Origin: Geodermatophilus sp. DF01-2
GTDB taxonomy: Bacteria; Actinomycetota; Actinomycetes; Mycobacteriales; Geodermatophilaceae
NCBI RefSeq assembly: GCF_004571065.1
Contig: NZ_SPQN01000014.1
Location: forward strand, 1 to 54,430
Direction of reading: 5' to 3'
DNA: 54,430 nt
The notes under the pieces are model-generated. The model had not been told where the DNA came from. It did not search any database and saw nothing but the letters and a program-made list of their open reading frames with translations. Shown one piece after another: positions 22,434 through 31,296 of this stretch. The number at the start of each line of letters is the position of its first letter. Within the stretch, counting starts at the first letter, position 1. A program made the translations under genes and the position numbers.

Positions 22434-23371
22434 CACCGCACCGCCTCGGAGGTGCGGACCGGTCCGTCCTCCGCCGCATCGGCCGCGAGGTCCTCGCCGT
22501 AGTGGCGGAGGAACAGCTCCTCCAGCGTCGGCGGGGCGCTGGTCAGCGCGCGGACGCCGAACCCGCCGAGGCGCCGGACGACGGCGTCGAGGGCGTCGCT
22601 GTCGACGTCGAAGCGCACCCGGCCGTCGTCGACCCGCAGGTCGTGGACGCCGGGGAGCTCGGCCAGGCCGGTGGCCGGCCGGGCGGTCTCCACCGTCATC
22701 GTGGTCCGTGTCAGGTGGCGCAGCTCGGCCAGGCTGCCGCTCTGCACCGTCCGGCCGTGCCGGATGATGCTCACCCGGTCGCAGAGCGCCTCCGCTTCGG
22801 CGAGGATGTGGCTGGAGAGCAGCACCGTGCGGCCCTGCGCGCGCAGCCGGCGCACCTGGTCCTGGAACAGCGCCTCCATCAGCGGGTCGAGGCCCGAGGT
22901 GGGCTCGTCGAGCACGTACAGCTCGGCGTCCGACGCCAGTGCGGCCACCAGGGCGACCTTCTGCCGGTTTCCCTTCGAGTAGGTGCGCGCCCGCTTCCGC
23001 GGATCGAGGGCGAAGCGCTCCAGCAGCTCCGCGCGGCGGGCCGGGTCGAGGCCGCCCTGCAGCCGGCCGAGCAGGTCGATGGCCTCTCCGCCGGTGATGC
23101 CGGGCCACAGCGTCACGTCGCCGGGCACGTAGGCCAGCCGGCGGTGCAGGGCGACGGCATCGGCCCAGGGGTCGCCCCCGAAGAGCCGGACGACGCCCGC
23201 GTCGGCGCGCAGCAGGCCGAGCAGCACCCGGATGGTCGTCGACTTCCCGGCTCCGTTGGGGCCGAGGAAGCCGTGCACCTCCCCGGTCCGCACCTCGAGG
23301 TCGAGGCCGTCGAGTGCCGGGGTCGCGCCGAAGGTCTTGACCAGGCCGGCGATCGAGATGGCGGTGTCCAT
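22433..23371 (-). CDS. ABC transporter ATP-binding protein
   Basis: 312 residues from ATG 23371. It has a complete ATPase: Walker [10 protein letters not shown] near residues 38-46, a Q-loop region PGDVTLWPG, the signature variant YSKGNRQKV, Walker [13 protein letters not shown], and an H-loop [11 protein letters not shown]. The C-terminal ~90 residues ([37 protein letters not shown]) are of the DUF4162 type found in drug exporters such as DrrA. It pairs with the permease it overlaps. The regulator gene at 23445 diverges from it, and a palindrome between them is a likely operator. Confidence 0.9.
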   Translation of the reverse strand: MDTAISIAGLVKTFGATPALDGLDLEVRTGEVHGFLGPNGAGKSTTIRVLLGLLRADAGVVRLFGGDPWADAVALHRRLAYVPGDVTLWPGITGGEAIDLLGRLQGGLDPARRAELLERFALDPRKRARTYSKGNRQKVALVAALASDAELYVLDEPTSGLDPLMEALFQDQVRRLRAQGRTVLLSSHILAEAEALCDRVSIIRHGRTVQSGSLAELRHLTRTTMTVETARPATGLAELPGVHDLRVDDGRVRFDVDSDALDAVVRRLGGFGVRALTSAPPTLEELFLRHYGEDLAADAAEDGPVRTSEAVR

Positions 23372-23385
23372 ATCGCCTGAAGCTA

Positions 23386-23406
23386 CACAACCTTCACGAA
23401 GTTGTG
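23386..23406. promoter_or_regulatory. Inverted repeat in the divergent exporter/regulator promoter
   Basis: CACAAC (23386-23391) and GTTGTG (23401-23406) form an inverted repeat around a 9-base centre. It lies in the only 73 bases between the ABC ATPase start and the HTH regulator start. Its place suggests an operator for the regulator that controls both directions. Confidence 0.5.
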
Positions 23407-23444
23407 AACATCTATCATGATGCGACGCTCCGGTACCCTGGTGG

Positions 23445-23987
23445 ATGTTCGGCCGAGGGTGGGAGGCGCAGGTGGCGGACGTCGGGGACGACGAGCGGAT
23501 CGCCCTGCTGCGGTTCGTGGAGCGCTTCGCCCTCGTGCTGCGGGAGGCGGGCATGGCGCCGATGCCGGCGCGCGTGCTCGCGTACGCGCTCGCGGACGAC
23601 GCGGACAGGTACACGGCCGGCGACCTCGCCCGCGGTCTCGGGGTCAGCCCGGCGGCGATCAGCGGCGCCGTCCGCCAGCTCGTGCAGGTCGGGCTGCTCG
23701 TGCGCGAACGCGAGCCGGGCACCCGCAGCGACCTGTACGTGCTCGACGACCGCGACCTCTGGTCGCGGTTCATGACGGCCGAGCTGGCCAGCCTGCACCG
23801 CTTCGAGGAGGCGGTCGCCGGTGGCCTGGAGGTCCTCGGCACGGAGCGGCCGGGAGGCCGGCGGCTCGCCGAGACCCGGGACTTCATGGCCTTCCTGCAC
23901 CAGGAGCTGACCGACGCGCTCGCCCGCTGGCCCGCGGAGCGCGACCGGCTGGCGGGGGAGCGGGACGGGGCCCCCGTCCCCCGCTGA
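23445..23987 (+). CDS. GbsR/MarR-like transcriptional regulator
   Basis: 180 residues from ATG 23445; a GTG at 23472 is also possible. The winged helix is clear: [20 protein letters not shown], then [20 protein letters not shown] (recognition helix), [20 protein letters not shown] (wing). A helical C-terminus with [13 protein letters not shown] may form the dimer. The layout with a preceding [10 protein letters not shown] helix is that of GbsR/MarR regulators controlling adjacent drug exporters. It diverges from the ABC exporter and presumably binds the palindrome between them. The ligand is unknown. Confidence 0.85.
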   Translation: MFGRGWEAQVADVGDDERIALLRFVERFALVLREAGMAPMPARVLAYALADDADRYTAGDLARGLGVSPAAISGAVRQLVQVGLLVREREPGTRSDLYVLDDRDLWSRFMTAELASLHRFEEAVAGGLEVLGTERPGGRRLAETRDFMAFLHQELTDALARWPAERDRLAGERDGAPVPR

Positions 23988-23992
23988 CCCGG

Positions 23993-24376
<384 letters not shown>

Positions 24377-24385
24377 GGTCCCTCC

Positions 24386-24670
24386 TCAGGGGTCGATGGG
24401 CCACCGGTCGGTGATGGCCCGGAGCGGCGACGTGTCCAGGTCGTGGAACTTGTAGCGACCCTCCCGGCGGGTCTGCACCAGGCCGGCCTCCTCGAGGACG
24501 CCGAGGTGCTGGGACACGGCCTGCCGCGACGAGCACAGCCCGTGCCGGCTGACCAACCGGGCGCAGAGCTCGAAGAGGGTCTGGCCGCTGCGTTCCTGCA
24601 ACTCGTCGAGGATGGCCCGCCGGGTCGGGTCCGCGAGGGCGCGGTAGACGCTCCCCGACACGTCGCCCAT
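24386..24670 (-). CDS. ArsR-type transcriptional regulator
   Basis: 94 residues from ATG 24670; the open frame to 24706 adds 12 residues without a better site. A winged helix fills the protein: VYRALADPTRRAILDELQER, CSSRQAVSQHLGVLEEAGLV (recognition helix) and a wing with QTRREGRYKFHDLD. There is no metal-binding ELCVCD motif, so it belongs to the metal-free group usually paired with SRPBCC or VOC proteins. It is probably autoregulatory and co-transcribed with the VOC gene behind it. Confidence 0.85.
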   Translation of the reverse strand: MGDVSGSVYRALADPTRRAILDELQERSGQTLFELCARLVSRHGLCSSRQAVSQHLGVLEEAGLVQTRREGRYKFHDLDTSPLRAITDRWPIDP

Positions 24671-24724
24671 GGCAGGAGGATAGGCAAGTAGCTGCTTGCC
24701 TGACAAGGGCCTAGGGTCGTCGGG

Positions 24725-24916
24725 GTGACCTCACCCGGAGACCGCCGCGAGCGGCTCGTCGCCCTCCTCGCGGCCGGCGTCGCCGTCGTCCTGCTGGTGT
24801 CGTCGGTGACCTGGTTCGCCAGCGACCAGGCGGGTGTGGGAGTCGCACAGCTGTTCCTCGGCGCCGTCCTCGCCGGGGTGGCCGCCTTCCTGTACCGGCG
24901 CGCGCAGCGCCGCTGA
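24725..24916 (+). CDS. Small two-helix membrane protein
   Basis: 63 residues from GTG 24725. Two hydrophobic segments, LVALLAAGVAVVLLVSSVTW and VGVAQLFLGAVLAGVAAFLY, flank a short loop, and the ends are basic (RRER; RRAQRR). It diverges from the ArsR gene with only 54 bases between. Function unknown. Confidence 0.6.
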   Translation: MTSPGDRRERLVALLAAGVAVVLLVSSVTWFASDQAGVGVAQLFLGAVLAGVAAFLYRRAQRR

Positions 24917-24981
24917 CCACCGCGCCCGGGCCCGGGCCTCGGCGGCCAGCTGGCGCATCGCGATGACCGACGCGGGCTCGC

Positions 24982-26350
24982 TCATCCGGCCCCCTCCGAC
25001 ACCGGCACCTCGGCCAGGACCTCGCCGGCGGCGTCGAGGACCCGCACCGAGTCGGGAGCCGGCGGCACGATCGAGGCCGTGCCGGCGCCGTCGACCAGGG
25101 GCAGTGCGGCGGAGACCGTCCCGTCGGCGAGGAGCACCTCGGCGCGCACTCCCCCGGCCGGCCCGCTGACCGTGATCGAGTTGGCGGTGGGGACGGCGAC
25201 GACCCGGTCGTGCAGCGCCGTGCCGGCCGGCCACGGCCCGATGGCGACCGTGTTGGTCATCCCCGCGGCGGAGTCCGACGTCGCCCAGAACTCCGCGAGA
25301 GCGGCCGCGGTGGCGCCGGACGGCAGGGTCACCCCGACCAGCGCGGTGCTGCTGGAGCCGTTGCCGACCGGGCCACCGGCGAGGAGGGTGGGATCGAGTC
25401 GATCGGCGGGCAGGCCGTAGGTGAACTCCAGTGACCGGACCAGCCACTGCAGGCTCTCTCCGTCGACCTCGTCGAGCAGCCCCCGGGGGTCCGCGACCGC
25501 CACCGGGGCCTGCACCGCGGCGTCCGCCCGAGGGGTGTACTGCATCGAGCCGACGGGCCGGGTGCGGCCGTCGCGCTCGTACCGGAGGACCGCGCTGCCG
25601 ATCGGCCAGGACACGGGGACGTCCACCAGGGCGGCGCCCGCGCCCTCCTGCGTCTCCAGTGGCAGCCACACCTCCCGGCTCTCGCCGGCGGCGGTCACCT
25701 CGACGCCGGCCCGGTACTCCACCCGGTCGCCAGGGTGACCGACCGCCACCAGCAGTGAGCGGCCGGGGGCGCTCCCGGGCGCGTCCCACAGCACCACCGG
25801 GTGGTACCGCGCCGGCTCGAACGGCTGGACCGCTGCCATCTCCTCCGACGGCGCGCCCTCGGGACCGGTGAGCCAGGCGCCGACGAGCCGGCCGTCCTCC
25901 AGCCGGGCGAGGACCAGGGCCACCCGGCCGCCGGGGACGTCCCCGGCGAAGGCGACCCGGCGGTCGGCCACCGGTGGATCGAAGAGCCCGGGAACCGCGG
26001 CCACGTCGTCCGGCGTCCAGTCGACCTTGCGGACCCCTGCCACCCACTCCTCGTCCTCGGCCAGGGAGCCGCGGGTCGGCTGGTCGTAGAGGGTCGGCAG
26101 CGGCTCGAGCCGTGGGCGCTGCGCCGGGGCCGCCGTCCCGCCGTCGGCCACCAGGGTGGAGGCCACCACCGGGACGCCGACGAACACCAGAGCGGCGGCC
26201 AGGCCGGCGCCGGCCTGCCGCGAGGCGGGTGCGGGTCTGGCGGCGTGCCCGGCGCCGCACCAGGTCGGCCAGGTCGCGGGGCGCCGGCGAGGCCTCGTCG
26301 GCGGAGGCCCGCAGCCCCCGGCGGAGACGGTCCTCGAGGTCGGACGGCAT
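24982..26350 (-). pseudogene. Membrane-anchored protein downstream of sigma factor (anti-sigma-like), frameshifted
   Basis: ATG 26350 begins MPSDLEDRLRRGLRASADEA, continuing SPAPRDLADLVRRRARRQTR, typical of the cytosolic start of proteins paired with SigE-like ECF factors. Near 26,218 the frame changes: in the next frame a membrane helix, AGLAAALVFVGVPVVASTLV, leads into a ~400-residue extracytoplasmic part that stays open to 24982 (e.g. WTPDDVAAVPGLFDPPVADR; SLQWLVRSLEFTYGLPADRL). One extra base, or two missing, would join the parts. The gene starts 1 base after the broken sigma factor's stop. I infer an anti-sigma-like or sensor protein; the outer domain is unrecognised. Confidence 0.6.
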
Positions 26351-26351
26351 G

Positions 26352-26569
26352 TCAGCACTCCTCGATGAGGGCGGCGGGGGTCGGGATGTCGAGCAGGACC
26401 CGCAGGCGGGCGAGGCCCCGGACGGTCTGGCTCTCGCCTTGACCAGGGCCGTCTGCAGCAGGTCCTCGGCGTGGCCGCGGTCGCGGACGAGCAGCACCGC
26501 GGTGCGCAGCAGCTCGTCCGACCGTGCGGCGACGAACGCCTCGAAGGCCGCCTCGTCTCGAGCTCTCAC
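26352..26569 (-). pseudogene. SigE-type ECF sigma factor with internal deletion
   Basis: GTG 26569 begins RARDEAAFEAFVAARSDELL with RTAVLLVRDRGHAEDLLQTA, a normal sigma-70 region 2 start. After about residue 45 (ALVKA) the next frame reads GESQTVRGLARLRVLLDIPT, continuing to IEEC and a stop at 26352, which is the last turn of region 4. The rest of region 2 and most of region 4, about 100 residues, are missing. Both sides share AAGG/GGCG-like bases at the junction near 26,440, as in a microhomology deletion. It cannot act as a sigma factor. The partner gene downstream is also frameshifted, so the pair seems to have decayed together. Confidence 0.7.
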
Positions 26570-26724
26570 CCGTTCCCCCTCGTCCTCACCCCATAGGACG
26601 TGCGAGGACGCCGGGGAGGAACGCCGTCGTGACCGGATCGTGACCGGCGGTGGCCACCTTGCGGACGGGGGTGACCGGCATCACGCTGGATCGGATCTGT
26701 CATCGGACCGAGCGGAGGCCGGGC

Positions 26725-26925
26725 GTGAAGCTGGACAAGCAGGAGCTGCTGAGGGTGCTGCACACGGAGGGCGACAACGAGACCGCCGACAAGGTGGCCG
26801 CCGGGTTGCCCGACGAGATCGACACCGACCGGGACGGCGACGCGCTCGACGCGGTCGGGCTGGACCGGACGCAGCTCATGGCCAAGCTCGCCGGCGGCGG
26901 CTTCGGGGGCACCATCGCCCCCTGA
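26725..26925 (+). CDS. Small conserved-type hypothetical protein
   Basis: 66 residues from GTG 26725 (MKLDKQELLRVLHTEGDNET), with GGAGG 7 bases upstream. The sequence continues ADKVAAGLPDEIDTDRDGDA and ends in a glycine-rich AGGGFGGTIAP. It is acidic and soluble with no membrane segment. Function unknown. It is convergent with the acyl-CoA dehydrogenase gene, separated by a strong hairpin. Confidence 0.65.
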   Translation: MKLDKQELLRVLHTEGDNETADKVAAGLPDEIDTDRDGDALDAVGLDRTQLMAKLAGGGFGGTIAP

Positions 26926-26987
26926 CCGCGTCCGCCCGCTCAGCGGGCACCGGGGATCGACACCCCGGGAGCGGGACGCCGGGAGCA

Positions 26988-27023
26988 GGAGAGGCCGGCC
27001 CCGCACTGCGGACCGGCCTCTCC
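26988..27023. terminator. Bidirectional terminator hairpin
   Basis: GGAGAGGCCGG (26988-26998) pairs perfectly with CCGGCCTCTCC (27013-27023) around a 14-base loop. It lies between the convergent small gene and acyl-CoA dehydrogenase gene. Confidence 0.7.
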
Positions 27024-27033
27024 CGTGTGCGCG

Positions 27034-28245
27034 TCAGCCGGCGTACGGGCGCTCCCGCGCCAGCTCCTCCTTGGCGACGCCGCGGATGTGGACGGCGTCG
27101 GGGCCGTCGACGATCCGCAGCGTGCGGGCGCTCGCGTAGAAGCGGGCCAGGATGGTGTCGTTGCTGACGCCGGCGCCGCCGTGCACCTGGATGGCCCGGT
27201 CGATGACGTCGAGGGCGACCCGCGGGGCAGCGACCTTGATCGCGGAGATCTCGGTGCGGGCCCCCTTGGCCCCGTACTTGTCGATCAGGTCCGCGGTCTT
27301 GAGCACGTAGAGGCGCGCCTGGTCGATCTCGATGCGCGAGAGCGCGATGCTCTCCCGGACGGTGCCCTGCTCGGCCAGCGGACGGCCGAAGGCCACGCGG
27401 GCCTTCGAGCGCTCGACCATCAGCGACAGCGCCCGCTCGGCCATGCCGATGGCACGCATGCAGTGGTGGATGCGGCCGGGGCCCAGCCGGGCCTGGGCGA
27501 TCATGAACCCGTCACCCTCACCGGCCAGGATGTTCGACGCCGGCACCCGCACGTCGGTGAACCGCAGCTCCGAGTGGCCGTGCTGGTCCTGGTACCCGAA
27601 GACCGGCAGGTGCCGGATGATCTCCAGGCCCGGGGTGTCGCGGGGGACGAGCACCATCGACTGCTGCCGGTGCGGGGCGCCCTCGGGGTCGGTCTTGCCC
27701 ATGACGATGAAGATCTGGCAGCGCTCGTCGGCCGCGCCGGACGTCCACCACTTGCGGCCGTTGATCACGTACTCGTCGCCGTCCCGGACGATCGAGGTCT
27801 GGATGTTGCGGGCGTCCGACGACGCGACGTCGGGCTCGGTCATCGCGAAGCCGGAGCGGATCTCGCCCTCGAGCAGCGGATTCAGCCAGCGCTGCTTCTG
27901 CTCGTCGGTGCCGAACAACATGAGCGTCTCCATGTTGCCGGTGTCGGGGGCACCGCAGTTCGTCGCCTCGGGCGCGATCGTGGGCGACCAGCCCATGATC
28001 TCGGCCAGCGAGGCGTACTCGAGGTTCGACAACCCGCCCAGCTCGTGGTGGAAGAGGTTCCAGAGGCCGCGTTTCCGGGCCTCGGCCTTGAGCTCCTCGA
28101 GAACCGGCGGGTGCTCGTGGTTGTCGTGGCCGCGGGCGGCGCGCCACTCCTCGTAGACCGGCTCGGCAGGGAACACGTGCTCGCGCATGAAGTCCCACAG
28201 CTGACCGCTCAGTTCCTCGGCACGGGCGGAGAGGGCGAAGTCCAT
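27034..28245 (-). CDS. Acyl-CoA dehydrogenase family protein
   Basis: 403 residues from ATG 28245 ([20 protein letters not shown]). It is a complete flavoprotein: helical N-terminus with [20 protein letters not shown], the FAD/substrate signature [20 protein letters not shown], a beta domain with [20 protein letters not shown], and a C-terminal domain with [20 protein letters not shown] and [13 protein letters not shown]. The [16 protein letters not shown] stretch and length resemble the ACAD10/11-like group. It would oxidise an acyl-CoA, passing electrons to ETF. No other beta-oxidation gene is next to it, so the substrate cannot be told. Confidence 0.92.
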   Translation of the reverse strand: MDFALSARAEELSGQLWDFMREHVFPAEPVYEEWRAARGHDNHEHPPVLEELKAEARKRGLWNLFHHELGGLSNLEYASLAEIMGWSPTIAPEATNCGAPDTGNMETLMLFGTDEQKQRWLNPLLEGEIRSGFAMTEPDVASSDARNIQTSIVRDGDEYVINGRKWWTSGAADERCQIFIVMGKTDPEGAPHRQQSMVLVPRDTPGLEIIRHLPVFGYQDQHGHSELRFTDVRVPASNILAGEGDGFMIAQARLGPGRIHHCMRAIGMAERALSLMVERSKARVAFGRPLAEQGTVRESIALSRIEIDQARLYVLKTADLIDKYGAKGARTEISAIKVAAPRVALDVIDRAIQVHGGAGVSNDTILARFYASARTLRIVDGPDAVHIRGVAKEELARERPYAG

Positions 28246-28621
28246 GCCTGGCAACGTAGAGGGCTCAGGTGACCGGCGTCTCGCCAGGGGTCCGGCCGCG
28301 GGCCGCCACGGCCGGGTTCACGGCCGGGGATCGTCCTCCGGCCGGGGGTCGGCCGGGATGCGGAGCACGGGATCGTCGTCCATGGCACGGGCCTCCGGTT
28401 GGGCACGTGCGGACCCCGGGCTCAGGCGCGGGGACGCTGGCTGCGCCGGCGTCGGTCGCGGGCGCGCGTCCCTCCGGGCCAGCGTGCGCCGCGGCGTCTG
28501 CGTCCACCAGCCCTTCGTGCGCGCCGTCCGGCCCGGTTCCCGGGCCCGGACGCACGGGAGGCCGGGCCCCGTGCGGGACCCGGCCTCCGGCTGGTGCGAG
28601 GGGAGCTGCGACGCCCTGTCT
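28246..28621. other. Intergenic region, no gene identified
   Basis: About 375 bases between two leftward genes. The only structure I see is the terminator-like hairpin at 28557-28588; the rest should hold the acyl-CoA dehydrogenase promoter. Confidence 0.5.
28557..28588. terminator. Terminator-like hairpin downstream of DUF4383 gene
   Basis: GGAGGCCGGG and CCCGGCCTCC form a 10-bp stem, extended imperfectly, around a GC-rich loop. It lies 34 bases after the stop of the leftward DUF4383 gene. Confidence 0.6.
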
Positions 28622-29065
28622 TCAGACTCGCGACGAGCGGTCGACCGCGGCGTGGCGCACCGGGCCCAGCGCGATGACGAGCCCGGCCAGTGCACTGAAC
28701 AGGTGCAGCCAGTTGTCCGCGGCGTTGATGCTGAGGAAGTCCCACGTCTCGTTGATGGCGATCAGCCCGTAGACGAAGGCGGCGCCGTAGCCGATGGCCA
28801 ACAGCCAGCCGTAGGTGCGGGCACCGGTCAGGGTGCGGGCCAGGAGCAGGCCGGCGACGCCGATCACGATGTGCACGACGTTGTGGAAGCCGTTGATCTC
28901 GAACCACAGCAGGTAGTCGTCGGTGTTGTGGGCGAAGAAGTCGTCGAAGCCGGTGATGAAGAAGCCGACGATCCCGACCAGCAGGTAGACGGCGCCGATG
29001 ACCAGCGCGAGGAGCTGCGGCCAGGTCCGCGCTCCGCTGTTCGTGTTGTCCGCCGATGCGGCCAT
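28622..29065 (-). CDS. DUF4383 membrane protein
   Basis: 147 residues from ATG 29065, with GGAGG 7 bases upstream. Four helices are visible: LLALVIGAVYLLVGIVGFFI, NVVHIVIGVAGLLLARTL, YGWLLAIGYGAAFVYGLIAI and WLHLFSALAGLVIALGPVRH. The motifs ITGFDDFFAH, HNVVHIVIG and DNWLHL, with conserved His residues, identify DUF4383, a family common in actinobacteria with unknown function. The gene appears to be monocistronic. Confidence 0.85.
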   Translation of the reverse strand: MAASADNTNSGARTWPQLLALVIGAVYLLVGIVGFFITGFDDFFAHNTDDYLLWFEINGFHNVVHIVIGVAGLLLARTLTGARTYGWLLAIGYGAAFVYGLIAINETWDFLSINAADNWLHLFSALAGLVIALGPVRHAAVDRSSRV

Positions 29066-29521
29066 CTTGTCCTCCAGGGTTCTGTCGTCCGCCAGGTCTC
29101 GGCGGTTCAGGTGGGCGGTACCCCTGGCCGAGATGGGAGAACCCGTTGTCACTCGTCCGTGTGGGGCGCAACGCACCGGCGGGACGGCCCCGCCGTCGGG
29201 TCGCCGGAGCGACTCGCAGACACCGTTCGTCGGATGGCGGCCGGGCGGTTCGCTCCCGGACGCGCGAACGGCACCGGCGTACCCCCGTCGGGCTACGCGA
29301 GGCGCCCTGGCATGCGGTGGCGGAGCGGCTACCGTCGGGTCGTTCCCGGAGGAGGCACCCACCGGGTCGCCCACGCCGGGGCGGGCCGCGTGATGACCGG
29401 GGCGGTGCGCCGAGGGCCGGTCCTGGTTCCGTGCGGCATGGGGGAGCGCGGGGTCAGGGCCGCGGCTCCGACGGGTCGGCGAGCCCGGGGTTCCCGTTCG
29501 GACTGCGTCGGCGGCCGGGGA
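29066..29521. other. Intergenic region, no gene identified
   Basis: About 455 bases between leftward genes. Open frames crossing it are extensions or shadows without family features. It should carry the DUF4383 promoter and the end of the carbamoyltransferase transcript. Confidence 0.4.
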
Positions 29522-31165
29522 TCAGCGCGGTGTCGGCCTCGGGCGCCGGACGACGAACGGGCCGATGGCCAGCAGGTCGACCGGGGCCGAGCCGAAGCAC
29601 TCCAGGGCATCGCGCGGGTCGTCGACCATCGGACGGCCGGCGGTGTTCAGGCTGGTGTTGACCACGACCGGCAGCCCGGTGCGTCGCTCGAAGCACTCGA
29701 GCATGCGGGCGACCAGCGGCTCCTCGGCGCGGTCGACGGTCTGGATCCGCGCCGTCCCGTCGACGTGGGTGACGGTCGGGATGCGCTCGCGCCAGTCGGG
29801 GTGCACGTCGTGGACGAAGAGCATGTACCGCGAGGGGATCGGCCCGCGGCCGAAGATCTCACTCGCCCGCTCGGCCAGCACCATGGGCGCCACCGGGCGG
29901 AACTGCTCGCGGCCCTTGACGTTGTTCATCCGCTCGAGGTTGGCCTCGTGGCCGGGGTGGGCCAGCAGCGAGCGGTGGCCCAGCGCGCGCGGGCCGAACT
30001 CGCTGCGGCCCTGGAACCAGGCGACGATCCCGTTGTCCGCGAGGACGGCGGCGACGGCGTCGGCGACGTCGTGCGGGCGCTCGTAGTCGATCGCCGCCGT
30101 GGCCAGCCAGGCCTCGATCTCCTCGTCGGTCCAGCCGCGGCCGAGGTCGGCGCCGGGCATGGGTGCGGTGGTGTCGCCGAGATCAGTGGCCACCGAGAGC
30201 GCGCCGCCGAGCGCCGTCCCGGCGTCGCCCGCCGCGGGCTGGACCCAGACCTGCTCGAACGGACCCTCGGCGTGGATGCGGCTGTTGGCGACGCAGTTGA
30301 GCGCCACCCCGCCGGCCAGCGTGAGCGCCGAGTCGCCGGTGCGGCCGTGCAGCCAGTGGGCGAGGTCGAGCAGCGTCTCCTCCAGCCGCAGCTGGACGCT
30401 CGCGGCGAGGTCGGCGTGCGCCTCGGTCCACTCGTCGCCCTTGCCCAGCCGCGGGGCGAACTCGGTGAAGTCGATCCTCTCCGTGCGGAAGCCGCCGTCC
30501 CCCGTCGCGTGGATGTACGGCTCGAGCTCGGCGGCGAACCGCGGCTTGCCGTAGGAGGCCATCGCCATCACCTTGTACTCGTCGGAGCTGCGCAGGAAGC
30601 CGAGGTGGTCGGTGAGGTCCTCGTAGAGGAGGCCGAGGGAGTGCGGCAGCGCCTGGCTGGCCAGCACCTCCAGCTGCCCGTCGGTGTAGCGCCCGGCGAG
30701 GTGGCTGACCGCCTCGCCGCGGCCGTCGAGGACGAGCACGGAGTTGGTCGGGTACGGCGCGGCCAGGCCGGCGCTGGCGGCGTGCGCGACGTGGTGCGGG
30801 ACGTAGCGGACCCTGTCCTCGGAGAGCCCGGGGAGGTAGTGGGCGAGGAAGGACGGCGCCTTCTCGGCGTACGTCTTCCGCATGACGTCGCCCTCGTTGT
30901 GCAGCCCGGTCTCCTCGGGCGAGGGCATCAGGCGGGGGTCGAAGGAGTAGGCGACGGCGTCCAGGTCGGCGGGGGTGAGGCCGGCCTCGGCCAGCACCCA
31001 CGCGGCCGAGAGCTCCGGCAGCTCCCAGGCGCTCCACGGCAGCGGCCGCTTGCCGTGCTTGCGGCGGCTGAACCGCTCCTCCTCCGCCGCCGCGACGACC
31101 CGGCCGTCGACGACCAGCGCCGCGGCTGGGTCGTGGTAGAGCGCGTTGATGCCGAGGACCTTCAC
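29522..31165 (-). CDS. Carbamoyltransferase (NodU/CmcH family)
   Basis: 547 residues from GTG 31165. The N-terminal ASKHA-fold domain shows KVLGINALYHDPAAALVVDG, VAAAEEERFSRRKHGKRPLP, VRYVPHHVAHAASAG (Fe-binding-type histidines), VLVLDGRGEAVSHLAGRY and LTLAGGVALNCVANSRI. The C-terminal YrdC-like part has GRSEFGPRALGHRSLLAHPG, REQFRPVAPMVLAE and PVVVNTSLNTAGRPMVDDP. Such enzymes move a carbamoyl group from carbamoyl phosphate, via an adenylate, to a hydroxyl on a sugar or secondary metabolite. No natural-product genes are beside it, so the acceptor is unknown. Length is normal and all main motifs are present. Confidence 0.92.
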   Translation of the reverse strand: MKVLGINALYHDPAAALVVDGRVVAAAEEERFSRRKHGKRPLPWSAWELPELSAAWVLAEAGLTPADLDAVAYSFDPRLMPSPEETGLHNEGDVMRKTYAEKAPSFLAHYLPGLSEDRVRYVPHHVAHAASAGLAAPYPTNSVLVLDGRGEAVSHLAGRYTDGQLEVLASQALPHSLGLLYEDLTDHLGFLRSSDEYKVMAMASYGKPRFAAELEPYIHATGDGGFRTERIDFTEFAPRLGKGDEWTEAHADLAASVQLRLEETLLDLAHWLHGRTGDSALTLAGGVALNCVANSRIHAEGPFEQVWVQPAAGDAGTALGGALSVATDLGDTTAPMPGADLGRGWTDEEIEAWLATAAIDYERPHDVADAVAAVLADNGIVAWFQGRSEFGPRALGHRSLLAHPGHEANLERMNNVKGREQFRPVAPMVLAERASEIFGRGPIPSRYMLFVHDVHPDWRERIPTVTHVDGTARIQTVDRAEEPLVARMLECFERRTGLPVVVNTSLNTAGRPMVDDPRDALECFGSAPVDLLAIGPFVVRRPRPTPR

Positions 31166-31296
31166 CCGTGTACTCCTCCCGCCGGGCACGTCCGCCGCCC
31201 GGTCTCGTACTTGATCATCGGACCGCCGCCCGTCCTCCGCAGGGTGAACCCCCTTTCTCGCGGGGCCGGACGCCCGTCCGTGGGCGCCGCGGGTGC

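Noticed and set aside
18867..22502. 1,200-residue open frames on both strands across the LCP and ABC genes
   Set aside because: Composition is Arg/Pro/Gly-rich without motifs; the overlapping LCP, ABC permease and ATPase frames have convincing domains.
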